Shown here piece by piece: positions 1-11,270 of a stretch of DNA of 37,811 bases (positions within the stretch are counted from its first letter, which is position 1; every line of letters begins with the position of its first letter). Below the pieces are notes generated by a model. That model searched no databases. It worked only from the letters and a program-made list of their open reading frames with translations, and was not told where the DNA came from. The stretch is from contig BFEA01000286.1 in the NCBI GenBank assembly GCA_003427395.1, forward strand, positions 932,647-970,457, given 5' to 3'. The position numbers were made by a program, and so were the translations under genes. The stretch is from Chara braunii (taxonomy: Eukaryota; Streptophyta; Charophyceae; Charales; Characeae).

Positions 1-45
<45 letters not shown>

Positions 46-132
46 CAAACAGAGAGAGAGACAGGCAAACACACAGAGAGAGAGAGAGAGAGAGAGGTCA
101 GACAAGAAAAGAGATGCTCCGTGTATACTCAC
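1..132 (-). repeat. Start of V-PPase intron 2 with AG microsatellite
   Basis: The GTGAGT donor at 132-127 opens a second intron. Positions 1-44 and about 75-96 are (AG)n runs interrupted by GCAAACA units, so a pyrimidine tract lies close downstream of the donor in transcript sense. Confidence 0.8.
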
Positions 133-1983
133 CCAGGCGCCTCCCGTGTTCGATGCTGAGATGGCCATCTGCACACCAGAGACGAGTGCTCCGGCAAGCA
201 CACCTGCAAGAGTGTCCACTCCGAAGAAGAAACCAGCAATGATGGGCGTGAGCATGACCAGACATCCAGGTGCAACCATCTCTTTGAGAGAGGCATCGGT
301 CGAGATCGTCACACACTTCTTGTAGTCTGGCTTGACAGTACCTTCCATGAGACCTTCTATTGTGCTGAACTGCCTCCTCACCTCCTCCACCATCGCCAGG
401 GCAGCCTTCCCCACACTCTTCATCGTCATCGCGGAGAACCAATACGGCAGCATGGCACCAACGATGAGGCCCACAAACTCCCGAGGCGCAATCACATTCA
501 CTTGCTCGATCTCTGCCCGGTTGACATACGCACCAAACAACGCAAGCGACACCAGAGCTGCCGACCCAATGGCAAAGCCCTTGCCGATTGCAGCGGTGGT
601 GTTGCCCGCAGAGTCCAGGGCATCCGTCTTCTCACGTATGGCCGGGCCAAGCTCAGCCATCTCTGCGATTCCACCGGCGTTGTCACTGATAGGCCCGTAC
701 GCATCAATAGCGAGGCAAGTGGAGAGAGTGCTGAGCATTCCAAGCGCAGCGCAGGCAATGCCGTACATGGCTGCCAGGCTGTAGGACAGGTACACTGCGC
801 ACGCGATGGCGAAGACGGGCACGATCACCGACCTGTACCCCAGAGCCAGGCCAAAGATGATATTCGTTGCGGCTCCCGTTCTGCACGCGTCCGCCACATC
901 GCGCACGGGACTGTACTGGTGACTGGTGAAATACTCAGTCACGTATCCGATGACCAAGCCCGCCCAAAGCCCGGCGGCCACGCAGAAAAACATGTACCAG
1001 TTCTTCACCACCTTATTGGGTTCCCCGGCAACAATGATCTCAAACTTCGACGGCAGGCACAGGAACGATACCGCCAGAATCCCGAAAGTCATAAGGACGG
1101 ACGAGATCAACAGCTGCCTTTTCAGACTGGGCTCAATCTCTTTTATGCTCCCAACCACCTGGATGTCTGTAGCGACAAGTGTGGTCACAATGCAGGCGAT
1201 GATGCCCACGGCAGTGATCATCAGAGGGAAGCTCATGGCTGCAAAATCTCTCGCCGTGCCCATGGAAGATAGAGAAGAGATGACCAGTGCAGCGCACGTG
1301 GACTCCGCAAACGAGCCGAACAGATCTGCACCCATCCCAGCGATGTCACCCACGTTATCACCGACGTTATCCGCAATCACAGCAGGGTTCCTGGGGTCGT
1401 CCTCTGGAATGTTCTGCTCCACCTTCCCCACCAGATCGGCTCCCACGTCAGCTGCCTTCGTGTAGATGCCTCCTCCCACTCGGCCGAACAGAGCTACCGA
1501 CGATCCCCCGAGGCCATACCCCGCGATGGACTCGTAGAGGCCCACCCAGTCATCTCCAAAGTATTGCTTGAATCCCAGAATGGCCAAGTATAGGACCAAA
1601 AGGCCATTAGCAGTGAGCAGGAAACCCATCACAGAGCCTGCTCGAAATGCCACCGAGAAGGCGGCACCTATTCCCTTCCTTGCCTGCAACGTTGTCCGCG
1701 CATTGGCGTACGTAGCGATCTTCATGCCGAGATACCCCGACAGAGTGGACGTCAACGCCCCAAGTGCAAATGCCAAAGCACTGAAGCCTGCGACCGCAAT
1801 GCTCGGAGCACACATCTTCCCCTCAGGCGCCGCTGGATCGCATGGCGTCCACTTTCTTCCAAACTTGTCCACCGAACCCAGGAATAGGAATATGATGAAC
1901 GTAAATAATCCCATAAAGATTGCTAGATACCAATACTCCGTCGTCAAGAACGAAACCGCACCCATTGAAATCGCATCCTGAAT
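133..1983 (-). CDS. H+-translocating inorganic pyrophosphatase (V-PPase), exon 2
   Basis: Uninterrupted 617-codon exon encoding most of a membrane-bound proton-pumping pyrophosphatase, which hydrolyses PPi to move H+ into vacuoles. Counted from the exon 1 ATG, the PPi/Mg2+-binding stretch [20 protein letters not shown] lies at about residues 252-271 and the doubled DNVGD motif at about 287-295. GNTTAAIGK lies at about 542-550; GNTTAA is the plant AVP1-like, K+-stimulated (type I) form. Many hydrophobic segments fit a ~16-TM pump. The acceptor is best placed so the exon starts ATTCAG (IQDAIS), matching the plant EIQNAIS region; an acceptor 6 nt later (reading DAIS) is also possible. The exon ends at NTGGAW followed by GTGAGT at 132-127. 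The C-terminal ~70-75 residues, which in plant enzymes carry the last catalytic IGDTIGD segment, lie outside the window. Family identity is very secure. Confidence 0.96.
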
Positions 1984-2270
1984 CTGTTATAATCAACAAC
2001 CCACCATACATATGAACAACACAATGAATACATCAGAAACACCACCATGGAAAATTTAGCACTCAAGACAGTTTTTAAAACTTTTTTTATTTATTTTACC
2101 ACCACTACACGGCCATACATCAGCTGCAGGCCACTCACCGCCACTTTCGAGGAGACCAGAAACATGACAAAGGCCAGTAATGAAATTTATCAACGGTGGC
2201 TCGGCCCCAAACTTTTTGGAGTAGCCGATGGGTTTCTTAACCGCTAGTACACCGGCCCAGCCTTGCTGAA

Positions 2271-2312
2271 AAGAAACTCGTAGGCGAAAAACTCGTCGCC
2301 TACGAGTTTCTT
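2271..2312. repeat. Perfect inverted repeat, 17-bp arms
   Basis: Arms 2271-2287 and 2296-2312 are exact reverse complements around an 8-nt loop (AAACTCGT). It would form a strong hairpin in intron RNA. Confidence 0.85.
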
Positions 2313-2489
2313 CCGAAAAATACGGTGCAGGAGCACTGTCGATTAAAAGAATCTGTGGCCTGCGCCGCCTACCGGATTCTGACGGACGTCCGCGGCGATA
2401 GCTGGATGTACTTGTGGTTTAAAGTTTAAACCTCTCTGCACATAGCCAGATCGGCAGGTGCCCTGTTCCGATCACCACGAACCATACTT

Positions 2490-2640
2490 GCGGCGCATTA
2501 GTGCGGTGCGCGATGCGGTGCGCTGCGCCGTGCGGAATGCGCGTGGTGACGCATGTGCGCGCGCACGCGCACGAGGTGCGCCGTGCGCGCAGCGCATGAG
2601 GACGCGCTACCAGTGCAAGGTGCGCACTGTGCGCGATGCC
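2490..2640. repeat. GC-rich alternating purine-pyrimidine tract (GTGCGC-type)
   Basis: Degenerate repeats of GTGCGC, GCGCAT and TGCGCG make almost continuous alternating purine/pyrimidine sequence, potentially Z-DNA-forming. A related tract occurs at about 3442-3535. Confidence 0.7.
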
Positions 2641-2648
2641 TATTTTCG

Positions 2649-2649
<1 letters not shown>

Positions 2650-2692
<43 letters not shown>
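2650..2692. repeat. (GT)n(GA)n compound microsatellite
   Basis: About 15 GT units followed by about 6 GA units. Confidence 0.95.
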
Positions 2693-3441
2693 AGAACCGT
2701 GTGCTGACAGTATCGGACCGAAGACACCGCCCTTGTCGACGGGCAACATGAATCTGGAAGCGGGGCGACATGTACAAAGGACAAAAAATGTGGCGGTGTA
2801 TCTTTCCATGTTCTAGCGGAAGATTCATTCATACGTTGGGTGGTGGAGAGCGAAGGGCCGATGAATCACGTAAGCACGTAACGTATCTCTGGAACCTTTT
2901 TTTTTTTTTTTTGGAGAATCTCTGAACAAATGAGACTGAATCCTCCGCTTGAACATGGAATGATACATTGCCATATATGTCTTGTTGTGCATGTTGAGAG
3001 TAGTGCCGCGAGCCCGTTGGTAAACATTACCGTTGAGGTTCTGACAGGTTGGACGCGCCGGGCTTCNGTGCCGGGCTTCACTCGTGCAAAGAGCTGTTCT
3101 TCCTTTACGTTTTTTTCCTTTTATTAAAAAAAAAAAATCCAGGAAAAACGGCTGCCAGTTCCGTCGTTTTCTACTTCAGAAGTAATACGAAGAGAACGTT
3201 TTGAGAGATCGCGACCCTCATCATGACTGAATCTGGCCTGCAAGAACCCTACCATACAGACTGCAATACCCTACCACACACACAGAGTGTTACCCGAACT
3301 ACAGGTTACTAAAAACTTTCAGGTCAATGCGCGGCCTCCAAAAAAAATTTGGCTGCCCGTTTCCTATTTTACGCGAGCAGGGGGCCGGGTCTACTACCGC
3401 CCCTCACAACTTTTTTTTTTTTTTTTGACCCCCATTTTTTT

Positions 3442-3535
3442 AGGTGCGCCGCATGCAGTGCGCGCGCGTCGTGCGGGATGCGCTGTGCGGCGCACGTGCG
3501 CAGTGCAGCGCATCGCGATGCGCCGCAAGTACGCC
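3442..3535. repeat. Second GTGCGC/GCGCAT-type alternating tract
   Basis: Same composition and motif words as the tract at 2490-2640, beginning GGTGCGCCGCATGCAGTGCG. Shared ancestry with that tract is likely but degraded. Confidence 0.65.
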
Positions 3536-3804
3536 ACGAACGTATACAGACGCTGTTCCAGTACAAATACAGTCATTATGCAGAGGCATTGTGTTTTTCG
3601 GGGAAGAAGATATCACCGTCGTCCAGACATATCATAATTCCCAGCCACCACAGCATGAAAGGGGCTTTTTTTTTTTCTTCTTTTTTTTTTTTTCTTTTTT
3701 TTTTTTAAAGGGCAACGGCCTTGAGATATCATAATTGAGCTGACCGGCCCCAGGCAATTCAGAAATATTCGGTGTTTACTCATCAATCAGGTTCCATCAT
3801 CATC

Positions 3805-3865
3805 TGGATTCCAACTCAGGTCTGTATTTCAACAGTTCATGGGTGTAATCACTGAGCTAGGCTCT
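3805..3865 (-). repeat. tRNA-derived SINE-like head, antisense
   Basis: The minus strand reads CTAGCTCAGTGATTACACCC, then GTTGAAATACAGACC and GAGTTGGAATCC. These are degenerate A-box and B-box pol III promoter motifs. It matches the units at 8837 and 11847, including the shared TGAAATGCAGACC core. Confidence 0.6.
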
Positions 3866-4064
3866 TGGGTTCTTGAGCCTTTTTGAGCCTTTTCCTGTTC
3901 TGGTGCCTTTTTGAGCCTTTTTTAGCCTTTTTGAGCCTTCTTTTCCTGTTTTCCTGTTTTCCTGTTTTTTTCTTTCTTTTTTCCATTTTTGAAGGTTCGG
4001 TGCGCCGCCCTGGACACACGTAAATGATGACAGCAACAAGAATCTCCAGCCATGGTATGAAGGG

Positions 4065-4180
4065 ACTACCGTCTTCCCCCGAACACAACGCACCCCCTTT
4101 ATGGCTGTACCAAACCGGAAAGACAGCGTGTATACGTTCATTATCAGTGTGTGTTATGTTCGGGGGAAGACGACAGGTAG
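4065..4180. mobile_element. MITE, CTACCGTCTTC family, copy 1
   Basis: Terminal inverted repeats CTACCGTCTTCCCCCGAACA and its complement ending GGGGGAAGACGACAGGTAG. Total about 116 bp; the right end has a small insertion. Non-autonomous, with no coding capacity. Confidence 0.85.
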
Positions 4181-4589
4181 AGCTGCCAATTGGCTGAATT
4201 TGTACGACTGAGTTGAACTAACGGATGTCCACCAGGTCAGGAGTTCAAATCTGGTGGAATGCGACACAATCGTAAGACCGAACAAGAAAAAGAAACACAT
4301 ACACACAGCGATCCTGAGCGAAGGAAAACAGGACTCCCGGTAGGAGGGGTGTTAGTAGACAGACTCTGGTGGAGGAAATGGTTGGGGAACCTGCAGTAGG
4401 CTGTCTGATGGGGATCCTCCAAGATAGGATGGTCTGGGTCCGTCGTGGGTCCAGAAAAACGTTTTCCAAACGAAGATTACTGCTTTTATTTTTTTATTCA
4501 TTAAAAAAAAAAAGTTCCCGAGGGAAAGTCTAAACACCACGTTGATTGATCGACCAGTGGGGGTCGGGTGCCGATGTGCAAGAATAGCC

Positions 4590-5085
4590 GCGTCTGTGTG
4601 GTTTGTCTGTGTGTTGTTGTGTGTGGTGTGTGTTGAGTTGGACACTACACCCTTGCAGGGGTGGGGTGGTTATCACTACCCGTATGGTTCCACTGCTGAA
4701 CACCGTGTCCTGGCCGTAGATACCTGGCTCTTGAGGCCGAGGTCGCTGGTTCTCATCCGTGCTTGCATGGAGGAGGGCTTTAGGCTCAGATATGCAGATC
4801 CATCATCCATTTGCTGCTGTTCAGCCGGGATTCAGGACTCCAGACTCCAGATCGTTGCCGTGTCTCTGTGTGGTGTTGTGTGTGGTATGCTTTGAGTTGG
4901 ACACTACAGCCCCTTGCAGGGGTGGGCTGCGTATCATGACCGGTATGGTTCCGCTTTTCAACACCCTGTCCTGGCGGTAGCGGTTAAGATACTTGGCTCT
5001 TGAGGCGAAGGTTACAGGTTCAAATCCGTGCTTGCATGGACGAGGGCCTTGAGCCCAGATGTACAGATCTATAACTTCTGGCTGA
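4590..5085 (+). repeat. Tandem pair of tRNA-derived SINE-like units (~258-bp period)
   Basis: Two direct copies share GAGTTGGACACTAC (4635 and 4893), CTTGCAGGGGTGGG, TATGGTTCC, CCTGTCCTGG-like text, TTGGCTCTTGAGG and CGTGCTTGCATGGA. Copy 2 has a tRNA-like A box (TAGCGGTTAAG, 4978-4988) and an excellent B box (GGTTCAAATCC, 5017-5027). Copy 1 has a decayed B box. Not a functional tRNA, because no full cloverleaf can be drawn. Confidence 0.7.
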
Positions 5086-5282
5086 TCTCTACCAACAGCC
5101 CACCCCTGCAAGTTCGAACCCAAATGCAACCTACGTGGGGAGGGTCAGCTTGAACCTATGAACTGGTGTGAAAATACACACCCTGTGTAGCATACGTTCG
5201 CGACCGAACACGAAGGAGCCCCAAAACCCTCTGAAAGCAAACATTAAAAAAAAAAAAAAAAAAAGTTCTCAGAAAAATCTGA

Positions 5283-5390
5283 AAAAAATATATGTTCTGT
5301 AAAATAATAATACAAACAACTTTTCCCTGGGAGGTAAAAAAATATATGTTCTGTAAAATAATAATACAAACAACTTTTCCCTGGGAGGTA
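5283..5390. repeat. Exact 54-bp tandem duplication
   Basis: Copies 5283-5336 and 5337-5390 are identical over 54 bp (AAAAAATATATGTTCTG...CTGGGAGGTA). Identity implies a recent event or an assembly artefact. Confidence 0.95.
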
Positions 5391-5458
5391 TGCTCAAATT
5401 CGTAACCAAACTCGGGAGGCGTTCAGCCGAACACCCGAACATGTTCGGACGTTCCGAA

Positions 5459-5680
5459 AAGCTTCAGTGTGCTACACAGTACACACCTATGAACTTGTGT
5501 GAAAATACACACCTTCAGACATTCCGCAAAGCTTGGGTGTGCTACACAGTACACACCTATGAACTTGTGTGAAAATACACACCAGTGCGGGTCAGTTTGA
5601 ACGGTCAGTACACCTATGAACTGGTGTGAAAATACAGACCCAAGTTCGGAGTCTTCGGACCCAAATGCAACCTGGGGGGG
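5459..5680 (+). repeat. ~70-bp tandem units ending in a SINE-like B-box segment
   Basis: AAGCTTSRGTGTGCTACACAG begins units at 5459 and 5529, each containing CACCTATGAACTTGTGTG and AAAATACACACC. A third partial unit at about 5605 runs into ACAGACCCAAGTTCGGAG, resembling the 8837 SINE-like unit. A further fragment of the core lies near 5150. Confidence 0.75.
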
Positions 5681-6121
5681 GGGGTCGGGGGGGGGTCAGT
5701 TTGAACATGACATCTCAAGGCGGCCGCCCCCCTCCCAAAAACAAAGAAACAAACAAACAAATAAACAAAGCCCTGTTTGATTTCCCTTTTATTTCTTTTC
5801 TGAACATATCAAAATTGGATTGGATGACTGGACAGGGCCTCGATTTCCAGGGGGGGGGAAATAAAATCACTTCTTGTCTGGTGCAAGTTACGGTCATGTG
5901 CAAAAAAAAAAAAGTTACGGTCATGTGCAACAACCCCAGGTGCAACTTAGGGGCTGGCCACACTGCTCTCAAAAAGAGAGAGCGACAAAAATGTGGCGGG
6001 TGCATCTGGCCATTTTCTAGCGGGAAGTTCATTCTCATTCTGCACTTTTCGATTCGAGAGTGGTGTGGCGATGTCCTTAACGTCAGGTGCAGCTTAATGT
6101 CAGGAGCACGGTAGAGGTTAG

Positions 6122-6242
<121 letters not shown>

Positions 6243-6533
6243 TCCCTTTAAAGGAGAATTCAAGCGCGCAGGGTAGGAATAAACAAGTATCCTGAGGACC
6301 AAAGTTACTTACAGTGGAAAAAAAAAGAAAAAGTACAGTGCGGGCATATACTCGCACTATAACTTTTTCAACTCAGCTGTGGACGTGGTTGGGGTCAGAT
6401 GCATTCAGGTCCGTGCGAAATTGCGGTCAGATACAATTAGAAAACTGCTGGTGTGAGTAAGCGCCCTGAAATAGGACGGAGAGGGTCCCGTGGGGGAACA
6501 GGGAAATTTTTAACTGAGGTAGTTACTACCACC

Positions 6534-6564
<31 letters not shown>

Positions 6565-7025
6565 GAGGTAGTGGTCGGGTGCGTGGGGGGACCCGGGACC
6601 TTGTCCCACTTGCACCCTTTCGTTGAGGCAGCTCAACGCTGCAACGGCTAAAAAAAATCATTCTAATTCAATTTCAAATGAGAAATGCATTTATAAATGG
6701 CACGAATACAGTTGTTCTCTTTTTTTTTTCCTCACAATTGGAGTGGCATACGGGCACTTCCACAGCAGAAAATGAACAGTTGCCAGAATCCCGTCCCGGT
6801 ACAAAAATGGCGAACGGAAGAGAAGGCTCGTACAGTTTCTCTAAAAAAACGCCCTTTGGCAAAAGGAACAAGAGGGTCGTTGAGAGACAGCTAGGGTCGT
6901 TGAGCGACATAGCTGTCTCGAAAAAAGGAGACAGCTAGCTCAAAGGAAAGTGCCGAGGGTAGGGGGAGTAGTATTCGAGAGAAAGGATTTACTTCTGCTT
7001 TTTGTTGTAAGAAAAAGCAAAGATA

Positions 7026-7136
7026 GTACAGTCTTCACCCGAATACAACGTACCTTCATTATAGCTGTACTGGGCGCAACTTTGAGTCTAGATACAGTGA
7101 TAATGACCGAACGTTGTATTCGGGTGAAGAAGGTAG
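7026..7136. mobile_element. MITE, CTACCGTCTTC family, copy 2
   Basis: Left TIR TACAGTCTTCACCCGAATAC; right TIR complement of CTACCTTCTTCACCCGAATA. The AATACAACGT subterminal words mark it as subtype B. Confidence 0.85.
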
Positions 7137-7261
7137 TCTTTATTGCCTTTTTTTTAATTAAAAACGGACCGCTAGATGACTTGGACGACGTGCATCTCCG
7201 TTGTGGCGTACAGTCACACAGGGTCGAAAACCCAACGTTGACCTCCTGTAGCTCAACGGAG

Positions 7262-7372
7262 CTACCGTCTGCACCCGAATAGAACGCCCGGTCATTATAA
7301 CTGTATTTGGCACAACATTCAGCCCAAATGCGGCGATAATTACCGGGCGTTCTATTCGGGTGAAGACGGTAG
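7262..7372. mobile_element. MITE, CTACCGTCTTC family, copy 3
   Basis: CTACCGTCTGCACCCGAATA with the complementary right end. Arms run about 43 bp through AGAACGCCCGGTCATTAT, with subtype A AATAGAACGCC words. No clear target duplication. Confidence 0.88.
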
Positions 7373-8084
7373 TGGGACAAGGTCCCCGGGGGTTCCCGTA
7401 GATCAAAGACGTTGAAAATGGTTAGCGAAACGGGACAAAGAGAAAAAAAGAAAAGAGTAGTCAGACCAGGCGAAAGACTGTGAAAAAAATCCCCACTGCC
7501 ATTTGGGACCATTTGTCAATTTATGCGTGTCGTCCTTGATTGCACAGGGGCCATGGATATCGTCATTGGGCCTCGCCACACCAATGTCAAAACGAAAAGA
7601 TTACCAGTGCATCATCCTCAGAAAGTGGCAAGATGCATCCGTTGCTATAAATAAATAGTAATGGATGCATCTTTCCACTTTCTCTGGAAGATGCACTTGT
7701 GATTTTCTCTTTCCGACAGTGGTGTGGCGATGAGGCCCATCTTCTGCATCGTCCCAATTCTAACGGATGTCCCCAAAAGACCCACGGCCACTGTCATAGG
7801 GGCCCCAAGCCGTAATGCTATTTTTAGAACAGGAATAGACACAGGTGCATCTCGGCCGACACAGGACTCCTGATTGTCCCGATTTATTCAAAATGTTGGA
7901 CTCCTCCGAATGCACTTGGTCCAGCCAGGCATCCAAATACATGTAGAATGTCGAGTAGTGGAGCGAGGCCACTCCTTCAAGTCCACACATTTCCGTTTCA
8001 TCACAAACTCTTGTAATGAAATAGCCACGTGTATCTCGCAGGACCAAAAAAAAAAAAAAAGGACCCAACCAAAAAAAAAAAAAA

Positions 8085-8162
8085 AAGAAGGCTCAAGTAC
8101 AGTCATACCAAGCGAAATGGCCAACGTCGGAAGGCTTGGTATGACTGTACTTGAGCCTTCTT
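8085..8162. repeat. Perfect hairpin, 29-bp arms
   Basis: 8085-8113 (AAGAAGGCTCAAGTACAGTC...) is the exact complement of 8134-8162, separated by 20 nt. Directly abuts the next, longer hairpin. Confidence 0.9.
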
Positions 8163-8328
8163 ATTTTCCTATCCGGAAATAGCACGCCTTCCTGTTCAGG
8201 AAATAGCACAGCGGGTTGGGAGCCAGCACTGTGACAGCGGAATATGCCACTGTCACAGTGCTGGCTCCCAACCCGCCGTGCTATTTCCTGAACAGGAAGG
8301 CGTGCTATTTCCGGAATAGGAAAATAAG
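8161..8328. repeat. Near-perfect foldback, ~77-bp arms
   Basis: The left arm, about 8161-8237, pairs with the right arm, about 8250-8327, with one or two differences around a ~12-nt centre (CGGAATATGCCA). It looks like a young foldback or MITE of a different family from the CTACCG elements. Confidence 0.9.
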
Positions 8329-8496
8329 ACACTGATAGACCATGACGGAAACATGTTGCTGTAATGAATAAATTATAAATAAATGGGGGAGGGGGGGGAA
8401 GGGGTGGAATGGACCCACCTCATGTAGTTGAATGGGTACACACAAGCGAACGTTAGTTTGCATAAAGAAGATCACAAGTTTAAATTCTTCTATCCC

Positions 8497-8670
8497 CCGT
8501 CTTCACCCGAATAGAACGCCCCTCATGTAATCATTGATGCATCTGGACTGGAAGGTGGCCCCAAACCCGAATAGAACGCCCCTCATGTAGTCATTGATGC
8601 ATCTGGACTGGAAGGTGGTCCCAAAACAGCTATAATGACCGGGGGTGTTCTATTCGGGTAAAGACGGTAG
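8497..8670. mobile_element. MITE, CTACCG family, copy 4, with internal tandem duplication
   Basis: Ends match CCGTCTTCACCCGAATAGAA and its complement. An internal ~66-bp segment containing CCCGAATAGAACGCCCCTCA and CATTGATGCATCTGGACTGG is present twice, so the left end was reiterated inside the element. Confidence 0.85.
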
Positions 8671-8718
8671 TCATCCGAATCAGAAGGATGCGAGAATCTC
8701 TTAGGGGCACCAGCCGGC

Positions 8719-8837
8719 CTACCTTCTTCCCCCGAATACAACGTATACGGTCATTCTAGCTGTACGTAGACTGAAAGATACCCCAAATACAGATATTATA
8801 ATTTATAACCGTACGTTGTATTCGGGGGAAGAAGGGT
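8719..8837. mobile_element. MITE, CTACCG family, copy 5 (subtype B)
   Basis: CTACCTTCTTCCCCCGAATA at the left with complement at the right. The interior is almost identical to the copy at 15999, sharing GTACGTAGACTGAAAGATAC and ATTATAATTTATAACCGTAC. Confidence 0.88.
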
Positions 8838-8890
8838 GGCTCAGTTGGTCCACCTATGGGCTGCTGAAATGCAGACCCAAGTTCGAAGCC
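8837..8890 (+). repeat. tRNA-like SINE head
   Basis: A box TGGCTCAGTTGG (8837-8848) and B box AGTTCGAAGCC (8880-8890) at tRNA-like spacing, with GCTGAAATGCAGACCC between. No matching acceptor stem, so not a tRNA gene. It is sandwiched between two MITEs. Confidence 0.7.
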
Positions 8891-8903
8891 AGATGCAACC
8901 AGA

Positions 8904-9014
8904 CTACCGTCTTCACCCGAATAGAACGCCCGGTCATTATCGCTGCATCTGGACTGAAAAATGCCCCAAATACAGCTATAATGACCGGGCGTTCTATTCG
9001 GGTGAAGACGGTAG
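8904..9014. mobile_element. MITE, CTACCG family, copy 6, with CAGA target duplication
   Basis: CTACCGTCTTCACCCGAATA and its perfect complement at 8995-9014. Flanked by CAGA on both sides (8900-8903 and 9015-9018), consistent with a 4-bp target site duplication. Arms continue through AGAACGCCCGGTCATTAT. Confidence 0.92.
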
Positions 9015-9767
9015 CAGAATAAATAAAATGATGAAAATGACTCTGAATTACCCCTGGGGCTGGTCAATTCAATCATGATATGTTAAGGCTGTCGCCCTTT
9101 CAAAAGAGAGAAAAAAGGCGGGGGGGACGGGGGGGGGGAGAAGAAAAGAAATTGTGAGCTACGCTTGCAGGAGTTCCCTCTATATAGCCTTAGCAGAAGT
9201 GGTAGGTAGATTAAAAAAAAAAAAAAAAAAAAAAAGAAGTGGTAGGTAGGTAGGTAGTGAAAGGTCAAAAGAATTTGAGAGAAGAATGTAGTATAGTTTT
9301 GTAATTATAAAAAAACAAAAACAATCTTAGGGCCTACCGCTGTTAATAAAAACAAAACAAAACCACAAAAAACGGAAAATGCACCTACGAGTCTACGACT
9401 ATGAACTGCACCTGGCTGTCTATTTATGCCAAGTACGTCCAGGGCTTCATACATACTCGTGTCACGATGCAGATGGAAATCTATGGCTGCTGCCCAATAA
9501 AGCACATGCCCCTGTCTAAAATGTGGGCAATCTTTGAAAAAAAAAAAAGAGTGCGGAACTTTTCGCAGACAGTATTGCCCTCGATTTCGAAAATCAATTC
9601 TGCGCATCCCACTCGGCGCTCAGCCTCACGAAAAAAAACAAAAAAAAAACAAAAAAAAAACGAAGGGAGTTCCTGTTTTTTTTTTGTTTTTTTTTTCCAG
9701 AAAGAAACAGCCTGAGCGGCTGCTAGGGGTGCTGATATGATCAGACACCACTAGGAGTGGCGGGATG

Positions 9768-10400
9768 GCTCCATCTATTGGTGGGGAGCAACACCTGCTG
9801 GAAATCGCGTCCAGCGTCCCCAGGCTGTCAAGTACATTTAAAATTCAATTATACAGTTTGATGTGAATCGTGTCAGGTACGAGAAGAATAAGCTCGTGAA
9901 AGGGTTTTTTTTTTTTCATGAAGACATGAACAGACTATATTAGCCAGGGTGATACGAGCATCCCTTGCTAATATAGCTGCTTGAGTCACTCCCATCTATT
10001 GGTGGGGAGCTGTACCTGCTGGAAAATGGGTCCAGCGTCAACCTGTAATCTGTTCTAACTATCGATTGTAATGTAGTTTACAGTGTGAACCCTGTCATCT
10101 ATGAAAACAATCAAATTGTTGAAGGTTTAGTATGCATGTGGGGGAGGTGGGCTGTAATCGGCCCAGCATCCTGTCAATCCTACTGGATCACTGTGCAGTT
10201 ACTATGTACACTGTACTATCTATCATTTATTTTTCTTTTCTTATAAGATTTTGATGTAAGTGTGCCTATCTTGACTGTGGTTGTACCTCGAGGACAGACT
10301 CCTGTCCCGAGTAATATGCTTCTTTGTAGTATTGTGTCCTACCTTATATCCTACCGTCTATTTGTGGACAGCATCATCTGCTGGAAACGGAGTCCAGCTC
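9768..10400 (+). repeat. Three dispersed copies of a CTATTGGTGG...GCTGGA hairpin motif
   Basis: Copies at about 9773-9815, 9992-10035 and 10355-10397 share CCATCTATTGGTGGGGAGC and CCTGCTGGAAA-N-GTCCAGC wording. Each contains a hairpin GCTGGA/TCCAGC with a variable 7-nt loop (AATCGCG, AAATGGG, AACGGAG). Flanking text is also weakly repeated. Confidence 0.65.
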
Positions 10401-11099
10401 CCATGTACAATACATTGTAGCATGTCTCAGATCCTCGGCGGAGTGTTTGTCATTACCTAAGCACTGCAGTCAATCAGCTTCTACCCCCGGGCTCCGTTCT
10501 GCCATGGAGCTGCTTATGTCACCCCTCCCATCCGGGAGCCCAACTCCCTTGTTTGATGCAGTGCGATTCCGCAGCCCAGTACGTATGGATTTATTCGAAC
10601 TTAATCAACACTGTGCAATCTGTAGGTTTATGAGTTAATAAAAAAAAATTAAAAAAAAATAAAAAACGAGTTAGTTCTATATTTGTAAGTAATCTCGACC
10701 CTGTGTGTCTGTGTTGAACCTCTGGCAACCCCCAAAAATTCCTGAAGATTCTTGGAGCTCCTTTCTCGGGCTTTCTGCAATAAGTCGACAGTCGTCCTTC
10801 ATTGATGGCTGTTGAAGCCCTTGACCGGCTGCTGGGAGAGAGGAGGGGGCGGGGGAGGGAAGGGGGGTGGAGACAAAGACAAGGTGGTGGGGGACGGCAA
10901 GGGAGAGGGGGAGGTGGGCGGGGGGAGATAAGAAGGGAATTCCTGTTAACTCCTCAAGAGAGGCGAGAGTGTTTTGTAGTTCGCAGCCCGTCAGGGGTGC
11001 CTTTCACCCCAGATACATTTTCCATCGTCCTTCTTTATACCGGTCGCTGATTCGGGCTCGTTTGGTCGTTCAAAGGTTCCAAAAGTGCAGGCACGACAC

Positions 11100-11270
11100 T
11101 TTGGGGGGTGGTGGCAGTTTCTTTGAAAAATGCGGGACTGGTGGCTGCCCCTGGGACCGCACGCTGGGTTTCGGTCGAAGGCAGGTGGATCTTTGGGGGG
11201 TGGCGGCAGTTTCTTTGAAAAATGCGGGACCGGTAGCTGCCCTTGGGACCGTGCGCTGGGTTTCGGTCCA
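11100..11270. repeat. Tandem duplication, ~92-bp unit
   Basis: TTTGGGGGGTGG...TTTCTTTGAAAAATGCGGGA...GGGTTTCGGTC occurs at 11100-11191 and 11192-11270 with a few substitutions. Confidence 0.9.

Noticed and set aside
98-1571. Other open frames over V-PPase exon 2
   Set aside because: Shadows of the well-conserved minus-strand V-PPase frame.
4978-5040. tRNA gene
   Set aside because: Good A- and B-box words, but no acceptor stem or cloverleaf; repeated in tandem as a SINE-like unit. The same applies at 8837 and 19905.
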